64,000 bases of DNA from Acanthaster planci (lineage: Eukaryota; Echinodermata; Asteroidea; Valvatida; Acanthasteridae). The stretch spans positions 799,660 through 863,659 of the forward strand of contig NW_019091356.1 in assembly GCF_001949145.1 (NCBI RefSeq), in the 5' to 3' direction. The position numbers and the translations under genes were made by a program. Shown in pieces: positions 24,001 through 34,317 of this stretch (its first letter is position 1; the number at the start of each line of letters is the position of its first letter). The notes beneath the pieces are model-generated. The model had not been told where the DNA came from, did not search any database, and saw only the letters and a list, made by a program, of their open reading frames with translations.

Positions 24001-25215
24001 CATAGACAGCCAGATAAATTAGTTAATGAACCTTTTTGTGAAAAAGTCCTAGATTTGTTAAAATAATGTTATGAGAAACAAGACAGGATATGGAAGATGA
24101 ATCTGACCAAAAAAAAGAAACAAATTTCAATATATGATACTTAAATATGGGTCTCAAAATGAACAAAAACGGCAATAAAGTACAAGATTATTTGATTATT
24201 CAATCAAAAGGCCTTAGAACACTTACTTATGACCTCAGTAGGCTGTTGCTGTGCCTGAAGCCTCACTTTGACCACATCAAGTGGAGTCACTGTGCAAAAT
24301 ATATAAAAAAGACAATAAAAAATTGTCTTCAAATATTCTAAGGCAAATACAATCTTTTAAAGCCAAACTTACAACGACTGAAAGATTAGGAAGAACAGAA
24401 AAGGTAAGGGTGGAAATATCTGCCAAACGTTAATATTTGTTGATAAACTAAATTGGGAAAGATGTTCCACATACGGACAACACTAATTTTCCTTCACTAT
24501 TTTATAACATTAAGAGCCATCAGAAGGTGATAACATGTCCTAAAAACTGAAATTTAGCTAAGAAACTTCCAAAGCACTTACTTCTTAGAAAAGACTAACA
24601 TTAGGGTTTTTTTCAGACAAGTCTCATAGGTCTGTGCACGGGAGCATCAAGTGTTGTCGGTTTATGGAACACTTTCCTAAATTTCTGAAGAGAGGAAAAA
24701 TTCGAATGCAATTTTTCTTCACTCTTCCGTCCATGAAACAAAACGAAACATATCAACAGCCAGCACACTACCAACTTACTGAAAATAGACATGAAGACCG
24801 TTCCGGCACACGAGGCAACTCCCCTCTGTAGAGAGGTCACATCAACTTCCGACTGTGACTGACTCTGAACCTGGGGAGCGACACTTCTAATGGGGCTCGG
24901 CGATGCTTTCCTCGGTAGGGTATCACTTCTCGAGGATGGTGATGGGCTGCGCGCACGAGTGCTTCTCCCCCACGATCTTCTGCTTTCCCTGCTTTCGGCA
25001 ACCGAGAGAGATTTTGACAGAAATCCTCGACTGGTTGAAAACTGCCGATCAAATTCTGGGGACGTCGGAGGCGGGGGCGAGCAATTAAGACTCTGGTCCC
25101 CAGAAAATTGGCGGATTTGCTGCAGATTCTGCAGCGGCTGCACGCTTCCATTCGCCCCCTGCCCAGCGATCACCCCACCAGCTCCGTTGGGCTGGAGAAA
25201 CTTGGGCCTGCACAT
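21053..25215 (-). CDS. SLC25A39/40-like: Mitochondrial carrier, SLC25A39/40 type, copy B with long N-terminus (10 exons)
   Basis: Tandem paralogue of copy A. Exons: 25215-24780, 24289-24227, 23856-23708, 23450-23383, 23230-23097, 22777-22604, 22352-22243, 21955-21874, 21599-21519, 21162-21053. Every intron is at the same position and phase as in copy A, and six exons have identical lengths. Product is 468 residues. The extra length is an N-terminal extension of about 90 residues, rich in Ser, Arg and Pro (SRESRRSWGRSTRARSPSPS). Carrier signatures PLDVVK, PIEMIR and PFDVVK are intact. The first matrix loop (exon 3) is different: the CxxxC...C cysteine block of copy A is gone, replaced by a Ser/His/Pro-rich stretch with two isolated cysteines. 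An in-frame stop lies upstream of the ATG. Probably a functional but specialised carrier; the substrate is unknown. Confidence 0.93.
24455..24690 (+). repeat. Dispersed repeat, copy 2 (SLC25 copy B intron 1)
   Basis: Colinear with 28255-28470: TTCCACATACGGACAACACT, GGTGATAACATGTCxTAAAA, GAAATTTAGCTA, CAGACAAGTCTCATAGGT and GCATCAAGTGTTGT blocks. More distant from the GATAD1 intron copy. Non-coding. Confidence 0.75.
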
Positions 25216-27495
25216 TTCGTAAGATACAGAAATCTCACAAAAAACAGCAGAATTTCAGTAGCCCCAACTGCTCTCTTCCAGTCCCTCGTAAAATCTAACG
25301 CTGGATCACATCGCGGACGCTTAAAAAGCAGCCCTCCGCTGTTTGCTGCACAATACATTACTCGAAAACTCCAGTGTCTACGTGCAAAATTGGCAGTTCA
25401 GGGCCACGGTCATCGGCCCCTTTCTTGATGTAAACAAGATCACGTGCACAGTTCAATGATCGCGCGCGAACCTTAACTGGACTGTTCCACTAATCTATGT
25501 GGAGATGTAACCGAATCAAACGCTGAAAAAAGGGAAAAGACAATTGCATGTACATAACATACACCTTAAAAGAGATTTTTATGCCAATATATTTCTATAT
25601 TATTCTTATTTTCTAAATTGCAATCATCCCTTGGTATTTTTAAATCATAAACAGCAATTTCCCAACTATCCGGCAAAACATGTCACTGCTGTGTTATAAA
25701 TGATACGGTCTGTCAACAAGGCGCGTGCGTGAATGAGGATCCAACGACAGATGCGTGCAATTCTCAGAATTTCTGGTAATCGAACGGTGCCTCATCATTT
25801 CCTCGGAAATGGAACAAACCATTGAGAAACATAAGAGCGTCTTTTAGTGTGGCACGATTTTGAAATTTTACAATTATTATGGTTGGCATGATGGATATTG
25901 TTTTCTTCTCCATGTGCCTGAACAATACGTTTTCTTACGGTGTTGCAGCCTCCACGCGCGCTGAGAACCAAGTCGAACGTCCACGGAGAAATAAGAACGC
26001 CCATCCTTATTCATCCATGCTCAACTTTTTAAGCCTCTGTCTGTGTTTTGAGAGAAAGTGTGTGAAATTATATGTATTCTTCGCCAAATAAACAAGAACA
26101 CCAAGTTTCAAGTATCATATCTTATTACAGAAATATATATTTTTTTATAAACAGTTGCACGAAGTCATGATTAGAAACCAAGTCAGCCTAGGAAGTAGGA
26201 TAGATTAGAAACCATGCTGAATCGTTATTTTACCTCTATGCAAATTACACCGAACAATGTTACACTCGATGTTAACACGTTAATTCATACTTTGTTCTTC
26301 TTTCATCTTTACAAATAACATTTCTAAAACATCCTTTAGAAATCAAATATTTTGATACCCCTTTCATTTTGCTCCTTTCTAATACTCCATGCCCCCTTCT
26401 TGCTACACCTAGGCAAGGCTGCCCCTGGCCAGCCTGAGCGCCCGAACAGCCGGATAGCTAGCTGGCTGAGCTCGTCACGGTTGGGCTGGGGTGGCCTACG
26501 TGCACCAACCCCAGAGTATTAGCACAGTCAAGGCCAGTTGTGACGTGTTTGTTGGGACCCTGGCGAAATGAACAGATTAACATACAATGGTCACGGGTCT
26601 TCGTTGCTTTTCCCGGTCGTTCAGTAGGCCTACCAGGTTTCAGTACAGTGACCTAGAGGAACAACATAGACAAAGTATGGAGGAAACGGAAAGCAGAAGG
26701 CAACATGTTCAAGGCTCATGCTGAAGCGCATTCTAGCTGTTCCTTTGTGTGGAAATCCTGCATAACATTCAGCGTACCCATTGATCTGTTCCAATTAATC
26801 TTCTCATCAAAACTTATCATTTCGCTGGACTTTGCCCAATATTCAGGGTACAGTCACTGACCGAGAAAATGATCCCGTGTACACGTAGGCCTCTTATTGT
26901 CACGACCGAGAGTTTCTCGACTATTCAAGTAAACTGGGATGAACAAACAAGAATGTTATGAAGGGGCATTCCAGCAAAGAAAAATATAAACAAGTGGTGT
27001 TTACTTAGAACTGAAGAAGTTAAATTTGCGTTCATTCCTCAAAAATGTTTTAGAATTTTTCAAGTTCAGCCCAGGCGCTCCAGGTTTTCTCGTTTCATTC
27101 TGTCTGAGCGAGAACCGGTAAATCATGAGTTGTAGCTGAGCACAGGGCAGGGTCACTTTTTCTTTAACAAACTGAATGCAACATCGGGATTCCATGAGCC
27201 CCCTTTCAGAAAAACTGGAATTACCAACACTTCTTTCTTTTTTATTTTATTGCAAATTCAGAACATTTGACGTTTGACTCTATGGACAATTGATCGTCTC
27301 CAAAGAAAATGTGTTTGTTGGGCGACGTCACGTTCACGATGTGGCAAGATATCCTGCTGAAAATTTGCTGGCCTGAGTGATAGTAAAAAAAAAAGAGAAA
27401 TCTGCACGGTATGAACTTCCGGCTGAGGATTTTTTGAACAGTTTTCCTTGCAGTGTTGCGCAGCATGGGCGTTGTTAGGATTTTCGGGGGGGGGG
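25216..27495. other. Head-to-head intergenic region, SLC25 copy B / MIF4GD-like gene
   Basis: The promoters of the carrier (left end, around 25216-25470, locally GC-rich) and of the plus-strand gene are expected here. Apart from a C-rich patch at 26380-26530, nothing is recognised. Confidence 0.4.
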
Positions 27496-27674
27496 NNNNN
27501 NNNNNNNNNNNNNNNNNNNNNNNNNNNNNNNNNNNNNNNNNNNNNNNNNNNNNNNNNNNNNNNNNNNNNNNNNNNNNNNNNNNNNNNNNNNNNNNNNNNN
27601 NNNNNNNNNNNNNNNNNNNNNNNNNNNNNNNNNNNNNNNNNNNNNNNNNNNNNNNNNNNNNNNNNNNNNNNNNN
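27496..27674. other. Assembly gap (N run)
   Basis: 179 undetermined bases directly after a poly-G run at 27486-27495. The homopolymer probably caused the break. It lies about 85 bp upstream of the MIF4GD-like start codon, so the 5'UTR or promoter may be missing. Confidence 0.99.
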
Positions 27675-27759
27675 GAAACAAAAATAGCCAGGTTCCGTTT
27701 TCAAAAGACGCACTCCAATAATTATTCTACACAAGCAGCCATACCACCCCGAAACCATC

Positions 27760-30700
27760 ATGGCGTCTGCCAGAAGTCTCAATGCAGGGCTGGTTACTAG
27801 CGAAGTACCGAACCTTCGAACAAACTATTTAGGCAGGGGCAGAGGCAGAGGAAGTCGTGGCAAGAATTCCAACATTTCATCGGCTCCATCTGGCCTGGCA
27901 AAAGAAGGTGACAAGCAGCAAAATGACAACATTTCACCCGCTGAAGTTGAAGCTGCAGCTGAGGGAGTAAATTACTCTGCATTAAAAGCGGTAGGGCCTA
28001 TTGCCGCCATTGTCATGATTTGTGTAACCGTGGAATGAAATTGTTCATTTGTAGTATGGTCAGTGTAAACTTCAATAAAAAATAATTATAAAGAGTATTT
28101 CGAGATGTCTTAAATCAGGACCTTTTCAACTTTGTTCCCTGTGAACTTGATTGAGCACTGTTGAAGAGAGAAAGCATGGGGAAAATGAAGTTGGAAATTA
28201 CAAACATGATTGATATGTAAAATCAACATGATACCAGGCTTTTATGTTTGTTTTAACACTGTTTTGGGAATGAGTTCCATGTTTGGACAACACTAATTTT
28301 CCCTTAAACATGTTAAAATGTTGTAACAGCCAGAAAGTGATAACATGTCATAAAAGTGAAATTTAGTTATGAAAATTCTAAAGTATTTCTTAGAAGACAC
28401 TTCCTTTTTTTCAGACAAGTCTCATAGGTTTATTTACAGGGGCACCAAGTGTTGTTCGTGTATGAGCTCTTTCCCTGTTTGTAAACTAGGTAATAGCATT
28501 GCAGGGTCATAATCAATAAAGCTTGTTTGTATGCTTTTCTCACAAGTCACAGTCCAACACATTTTGGCAGCAAAATCATCAAGTAATTGTTTGGCTGGAA
28601 AGAATTGTATACGGACGCCACTAGACACCATGTGAACAAACCACATGAGACTGGTCTGAAAAGTTGCAAGTGTTTTCTAAGTATGTGTAGATGCATCAAC
28701 ATTTTCACTGCTAAATTTGACTTTTATGATATTTTATTGCTTTCACATAGCCCAGGTTGGATGACGTCTTCATGACATACGACTAACGTTATGTAAAGAA
28801 GACGTTATCCAACTTTGATTATCTTTCAGATAGCTTATAAGTCACTATAAGGGAAAAATAGGGGTGTCCAAAAATGAAATTCTTTGGCTATGGTCTTTAA
28901 TGATTGTCTCTGATAGGAGGACAAGGTACTTTATCTTCTGAAAAAGATGTGCTCTCAACATCCAAATCAAAGAATAATTGAACTGTCAGCAGAGGATGAA
29001 AGTGCAATCTTGGAAAAAGTGCTTGAAAGTATTTCCACAGGCCAGGAGTTATGCAGTCTGGTTTCAGGTCTCTACGATTGGACCCTGCAAAATCCAGCTA
29101 CAACATCCTGCGTGGCGAGTCTCAGTGCTCAGCTTTCCAAGTATGACAAATTAATTTCTGTATGTTTTCCTGTTTGTATATATGTGTGGTGGAATATCTG
29201 GAGCTTGGAGGTTGTGGGTTTGAATGTCACTCAAGTAAAGCTTGTAAATTTCATCTATCTAGCTCAATGTGGTATTCGAGTTTATCACAAGTCCCTGTAA
29301 GTCCATCACAAGTCATTCAGTCTTAAGCCAATTCACAGGCTATTCAAATGAGCTGTGACAAAAGCATTCTTTTGTTATTGTTCACCCTATTATTTATGAC
29401 TGGCCTTTTGAAGAGACTTATGACTGGACTTGTGAAAGGACTTGTGAAGGGACTTGTGATGGACTCGAATACAACACTGATCTAGCTGTTGACAGACCAA
29501 AACGTATAAGTTAAATAACTGATAGATAAAGCTCAGCATAAAAGCTTGTAGTGCCCTGGCAAGTTCTAATTCCTTCTGAAAGGATTATCCAACATTTCTA
29601 AAGCAGGAAGTGATACATGTATTTCAGTTTAAGTCAAAAAGGATTGACTGAAACAGGATTTGAACCTACAACCTCCATGATACTGTCAAGTTGCTCTACC
29701 TACTGAGCTGTATATTCCCGTATTAGTGATATTTCAGTCTTGAGGATGCATAACTATTATATGATGGTAATCTTCTATCAAGGCTGAATTTGTATTCAAT
29801 TAAGTTACTGTCCTTTTTTGTTTGTTTCTTATTTTGAAAAAATAATCAAGATTTGAGAAGGGTGGTGTTTCTTTCCGCTCCGCCTTGATGAATCCCCTGG
29901 AGGCTGACTTCCAGTCTAGAGATGAGTGGAATAAAGACCAGCCAATAAGATGGCTTTCCTATGTCTGTTTGATGTGTGACCTGTATGCCATGATGAAAAC
30001 AGCAGCTGATGGGTACTTGAATGCCCTGGTTGAGCCAGTGTATTCATGTTTAGATCAGGTATATTCCAATTCATTTTTTTTTTGTTGGGGAAGTGGTTAT
30101 TGCAGCACTTTGTAGTGGAACTGTCTGGCTCTTTACATGTAGGTTATGATTTCTTCTCTCTTGAATTTTCAAATCACACTTTGATCCTGTGTGTTCTCCA
30201 AGTGCTTCAAATTTGCTTGTGGGGATTGAACGGTCATTTGAAGATGGAGGGCCAAGAGATATTGGTATTTGCCACACGGACATGGAAATAATACACGTAA
30301 TAAGAGTGTACTGTACGTTAAACGAATGCACTGTTCTCTCAGGTTTTCTAGTGCAATATGTACCATCTTCACCCTCAGTGTCCAGATGATGTCTTCTTGT
30401 AGTGCACTAAATCTAGTGATTTGATTGCATTTTTAAAATCCCAGCTGCTTACAGATAACAAGGCTTCAGACATTCAGATTGGATATGCCACCCTGAAGGT
30501 AGGTTGCATTGACATCAAGCTTTGCAAATTCATGAATATGTAGATGTTGGAGAGCAGATATTGCAGAGATTGAATGGAAAAAAGTGCAGTAGTGTAAAAT
30601 TTGAAAACTGAAATTTATAAACGTTCTTCCTGTTTGAAACTCAAGTTGTTTATAGTTACAATGCTTCATTTTTTTTAAAGTTTGTTTTAATAATTTTATC

Positions 30701-30925
30701 CTCCAGCTGAAGCAACTTGGCAAGATCTTGCAGACCAAAGAGCCCTCTAAGATGGAACTTTTAATGGAGGGATTGAGATCAAGATTTCTTGGGTCGGGTA
30801 CCAGTGCCACTGGTCGCTTGCTGCTGTTGGAGACCATAGAGTTGTACGCAAGCGGTTGGCAATTTGACGAAGAGACGACAACGGCATATGTAGAGCTAAG
30901 ACAGATGAGTCAGGAGAAAGCGTGA
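27760..30925 (+). CDS. MIF4GD: MIF4G domain-containing protein, MIF4GD-like, 5 exons
   Basis: MIF4G HEAT-repeat domain protein; vertebrate MIF4GD (SLIP1) links histone-mRNA stem-loop-binding protein to translation factors (family knowledge). Exons: 27760-27990, 28917-29140, 29851-30058, 30445-30498, 30707-30925. Phases agree and the product is 311 residues, longer than the human protein (about 222). Residues 1-77 are low-complexity and include an RG repeat (GRGRGRGSRG). The rest matches the MIF4G fold, with SFRSALMNPLE, WLSYVCLMCDLY, VEPVYSCL and the C-terminal RLLLLETIELYASGW block. The acceptor of exon 3 (ATCAAG) is poor in pyrimidines but is the one that keeps frame. Intron 1 holds a dispersed repeat and intron 2 a SINE fragment. 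AATAAA occurs at 31215-31220. Relationship to CTIF or PAIP1 is possible but less likely from the block pattern. Confidence 0.88.
28255..28470 (+). repeat. Dispersed repeat, copy 3 (MIF4GD-like intron 1)
   Basis: Closest match to 24455-24690: TTTGGACAACACTAATTTTC, GTGATAACATGTCATAAAA, CAGACAAGTCTCATAGGTTT and GGCACCAAGTGTTGTTCG blocks in the same order. Non-coding. Confidence 0.75.
29290..29490. repeat. Dispersed repeat copy in MIF4GD-like intron 2
   Basis: Shares ACAAAAGCATTCTTTTGTTA, TTGTTCACCCTATTA and ATACAACACTG in order with 15530-15760. Internally it contains tandem GGACTTGTGAA words. Confidence 0.6.
29640..29715 (-). repeat. tRNA-derived SINE fragment
   Basis: On the minus strand the sequence has TACAGCTCAGTAGGTAGAGC (box-A-like) followed by GTAGGTTCAAATCCT (box-B-like). 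The arms do not fold into a complete tRNA. Related in kind to the copies at 7186-7830. Confidence 0.65.
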
Positions 30926-33900
30926 GGCAGGGGAGGGAGACGTCATCTTTGATTGGCACTGGACTTCAGACTTGGCAATAAATGCTGCGTGTGCAGAAGA
31001 TGCTTGTGAGGGATTGTAATTGATGAACTTTTATTGTAAAGAATCACCTGATGAAGTCACTTCGTTGAGGATGTGTGAGCTTTGAGGAGGAGCAAGAGGT
31101 GACTGGACGTGTCACTGGGGTCTTGATTGACAGTCAAGGAACCAGATTTTAAGTTCACCTGCAACATCCATCAAGGAGGCCATGACCAACCTGTCATGTA
31201 GCTACTCAGTAGAAAATAAAGCTTAGTGAATGTATGTGCTAAGAATGAATCCGGCTACTTGCAAGAAAAATGCTTGACAATCATGAAATTCAACCCTGAT
31301 GTCAGTTCAAGTAATTCTGTATATAGACTGAGTATGGAGATTTCTTAAGAACCTGTGAAGCAGCAGACATGATAATGCATAGCCAGTTTTCATGCATGTG
31401 CAAAACTTCAAGCCGCCCGATAATCAGTTGTCAATCCCTCAACAAAAGCTGCATCTACATTGTACTGCGACAACAGGTGTTGGACAGACTGATTAGGGGT
31501 TTCAGTTGTCTTGAATGCATATTTATTGTTTTGTACATTTGAAAATGTGGTCGTGAAAGTAAAGCCAAAACAGCAAAAGTATTTGACATGGTTTTGGCAA
31601 ATTATTTAATGTGAAATGTTTTGATTGTTGGTGTACTGAAATCTATGCAAATTATCAGATTTCAGAACAAAAATTACATTTGAAATGGTGAGTTTTCCCC
31701 ATGCTCAATGTTTGATAAGCAATATTACTGTTAACTTGGGACCAGAGAACATGAAGATGTGAGAGGACATAAATATGTGAGAGGACATGAAGATGTGAGA
31801 GGACATGAAGATGTGAGAGGACACGAATATGGAGAGGACAAGATGTGAGAGGGCATGAGATTGTGAGAGGACATGAAGATGTGAGAGGACATGAAGATGT
31901 GAGAGGACATAAATATGTGAGAGGACATGAAGATGTGAGAGGACACGAATATGGAGAGGACAAGATGTGAGAGGGCATGAGATTGTGAGAGGACATGAAG
32001 ATGTGAGAGAAACGAGTGCTGCTGGTGTTGTAAGAAGTAGAAATGTTCAACATGACTTCACCTTAATTCTGCAAGGTAAATATTTCCTATTTGCCTAGGT
32101 TTTCTTTTTAACTTCCTGTACAGTCGGCATTTTATAACTAAATTCGAGAGAGCACATCATATACATAAGCAGGGCACATGTGCATATCTGTTTATTTCAA
32201 GTGTTTCTTCTAGGTGTTTTCCCAATTAAAGTGATAGGTTTTCAAGTTATTGGATACATTGCTCACCTGGGGAATGGGTTTTAATTCCTTTTACAAACAG
32301 TATGTGGTTAGCCTTCTTTGATAGTCTTCCATTTGTTTGGGTTCACATCTTGGTTGAGTAACAAAGGGTTGCCAATGTACGTTGTAACTTACAAACCAGT
32401 GAGACAATTTGTCACTTGCATAATAACATTTAGAATACTTAAATAAGGGACTTGGTCAAATGCATCAAAAAGACTGTGATATTCAAGAGTATTTGTAGCC
32501 ATTGAGTAAAATGTTTTGCCTTTGAGAAAGATTCTGTTAGGCTCTCCACCTGCAAAATATTTTTTTTGCCGTGAATTTCAATGAATGCATTTGAACTGTG
32601 AGGAGAAAATTATTTCATTGTTGCACTGTTCTCAAAGTTGTGACTTTTTGGTTTTTTCTAATGGATTTGCTTGTAAGTATAAATTGCATATTTGAATACA
32701 AATCCTAAGTAAGTGCACTTCCAACAAAGTGATAGGTCTTACAATTACAACACGGCTTATGATTTCTTTTGTAGTTTGAAAATCATAAGTTTTCAAGGTG
32801 ATTGCTCTTTGTTACCTATAAGTCTGTGTATTTTAAAAATACGGATTTTAGCTTTGCCAAATACCACCCCACTGGCTGAAACCAATTTGTATACAGCACA
32901 TTGAATCATACACAGTGTAAGTACACGTCTTGAATAAAATAAATTATTTAAAAGCAAATTCAGCAAGTCTTTCTCTCGTCTAAACTCATTAAGTGTACCT
33001 GTGGGACCTTTTACAAAGATGTTACTTTTTCCTCTAAAGTTGAGGAATATGAGGCAAGCTAACCTCTAACATTACTTGGGCCGTCAAATTTCAAATAAAA
33101 GAACAATGGCTGCATTTTACTCTCCTGAATTCACCATGTGTTGTTGAACATGATGCTGCATTTTGGCAGGTGTGAGACGTTACAAGTTACCTTTTGAACA
33201 GAACACGTAATTTTCCTCCAAAGATTCGACATTCATATGCTTGTTAGCAACACAGCCAAGTTGCCTGAAATGCACTACAAGCAAACCAAGCTTTTACAAC
33301 TAGGCCATCAACAGTTTGTTCAAACATACTCCAAGCACAGGTCACCTGTGAAAACCTCAAAGCGCTTCCAAATCTTTTTTAACAGGACATGTTTTAAGAG
33401 GAAAAAGGAGATGTGATGGCATGTTTCATGTTCTTATTCCTCCATGGTTTCATGAACTGACAGACTTCCAGTTTGGTGGTACGTCCCCTTTTGGGGCTGA
33501 TAATTTGACTCACTTTTTTGCTCAAATTATAAGCATTTATATGTCGAAGTTATCCATTTATTGTTTGTTTGTTTCAATCATGGAAAACACAGATTTTTTC
33601 ATAACATTAATATTGCACAGCGGAAACAAGGTGTGTAAAATTTCCCTTTAAAATGCACAGCAACATTATCAGGATTATCAGACTTGCGAAAAGTTGAAAC
33701 ACAAAAGAAAACATTGTCATTGCTGAAACAAACCTCTATTTGTTATTCCACTGCTTTGGAAAGGGTGTAACTGCACAACATTGCAAGGATTTAAACTTTC
33801 AACACTTCTTACACTTTCAAAGAAGTTCAAACAAACATATGACTCTTAAAAAGTCCCCATGACTCAAGTCAAAGATTTATCTCGGCCTATACATTTCCAT

Positions 33901-34317
33901 GTGAAGATTATCAAAACTATTAAAGGTCCTTAAGAATTCCCAAAAATGTAATCCCCAAGACAACTGGTTAAAATACTATGAATACTAATGTACTTTTACT
34001 CTTGTTGATACAGTTTATAAAAATACTTAACATTTGTCTATTCATTTTAAATATTTAGCATTTTTGTTCACCTCACCCTGCTTAAGAAACATCTTGGCAG
34101 TTTGGAACTCATTTACATTTTCATTCCTCAAAATATACAAATAATTGCCAATAAACCACACAGAATTTGACGTCAACTGAATACGCAGACTAGGTGATGG
34201 GGTGGCGGTGATGATGGTAGCATGACAATGGCAGCGAGGGATAAGACAGGGCTACATGATTCCTGAGACCTAACCCCATCAAGAAGACCTCTGTAGCCTG
34301 CACCAACACTGGTTCCA
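30926..34317. other. Convergent 3' space between MIF4GD-like gene and TTC23
   Basis: MIF4GD-like 3'UTR with AATAAA at 31215-31220, then a minisatellite (31740-32007), then AT-rich sequence. The TTC23 3'UTR should enter from the right. No additional gene is supported. Confidence 0.45.
31740..32007. repeat. 18-bp minisatellite with higher-order structure
   Basis: Units of GATGTGAGAGGACATGAA and shorter variants (ACACGAATATGGAGAGGA, GGGCATGAGATTGTGAGA). The order of variants in about 31760-31880 is repeated in about 31880-32000, giving a higher-order unit of about 120 bp. Confidence 0.95.

Noticed and set aside
25170-25358. Alternative upstream N-terminus for SLC25 copy B
   Set aside because: It is in a different frame; an in-frame stop precedes the ATG at 25215.
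27258-27800. Long open frames spanning 27496-27674
   Set aside because: They are open only because the assembly gap contains no bases.
31655-32053. 132-codon minus-strand open frame (SSHIFM/CPLT repeats)
   Set aside because: Translation of the 18-bp minisatellite.
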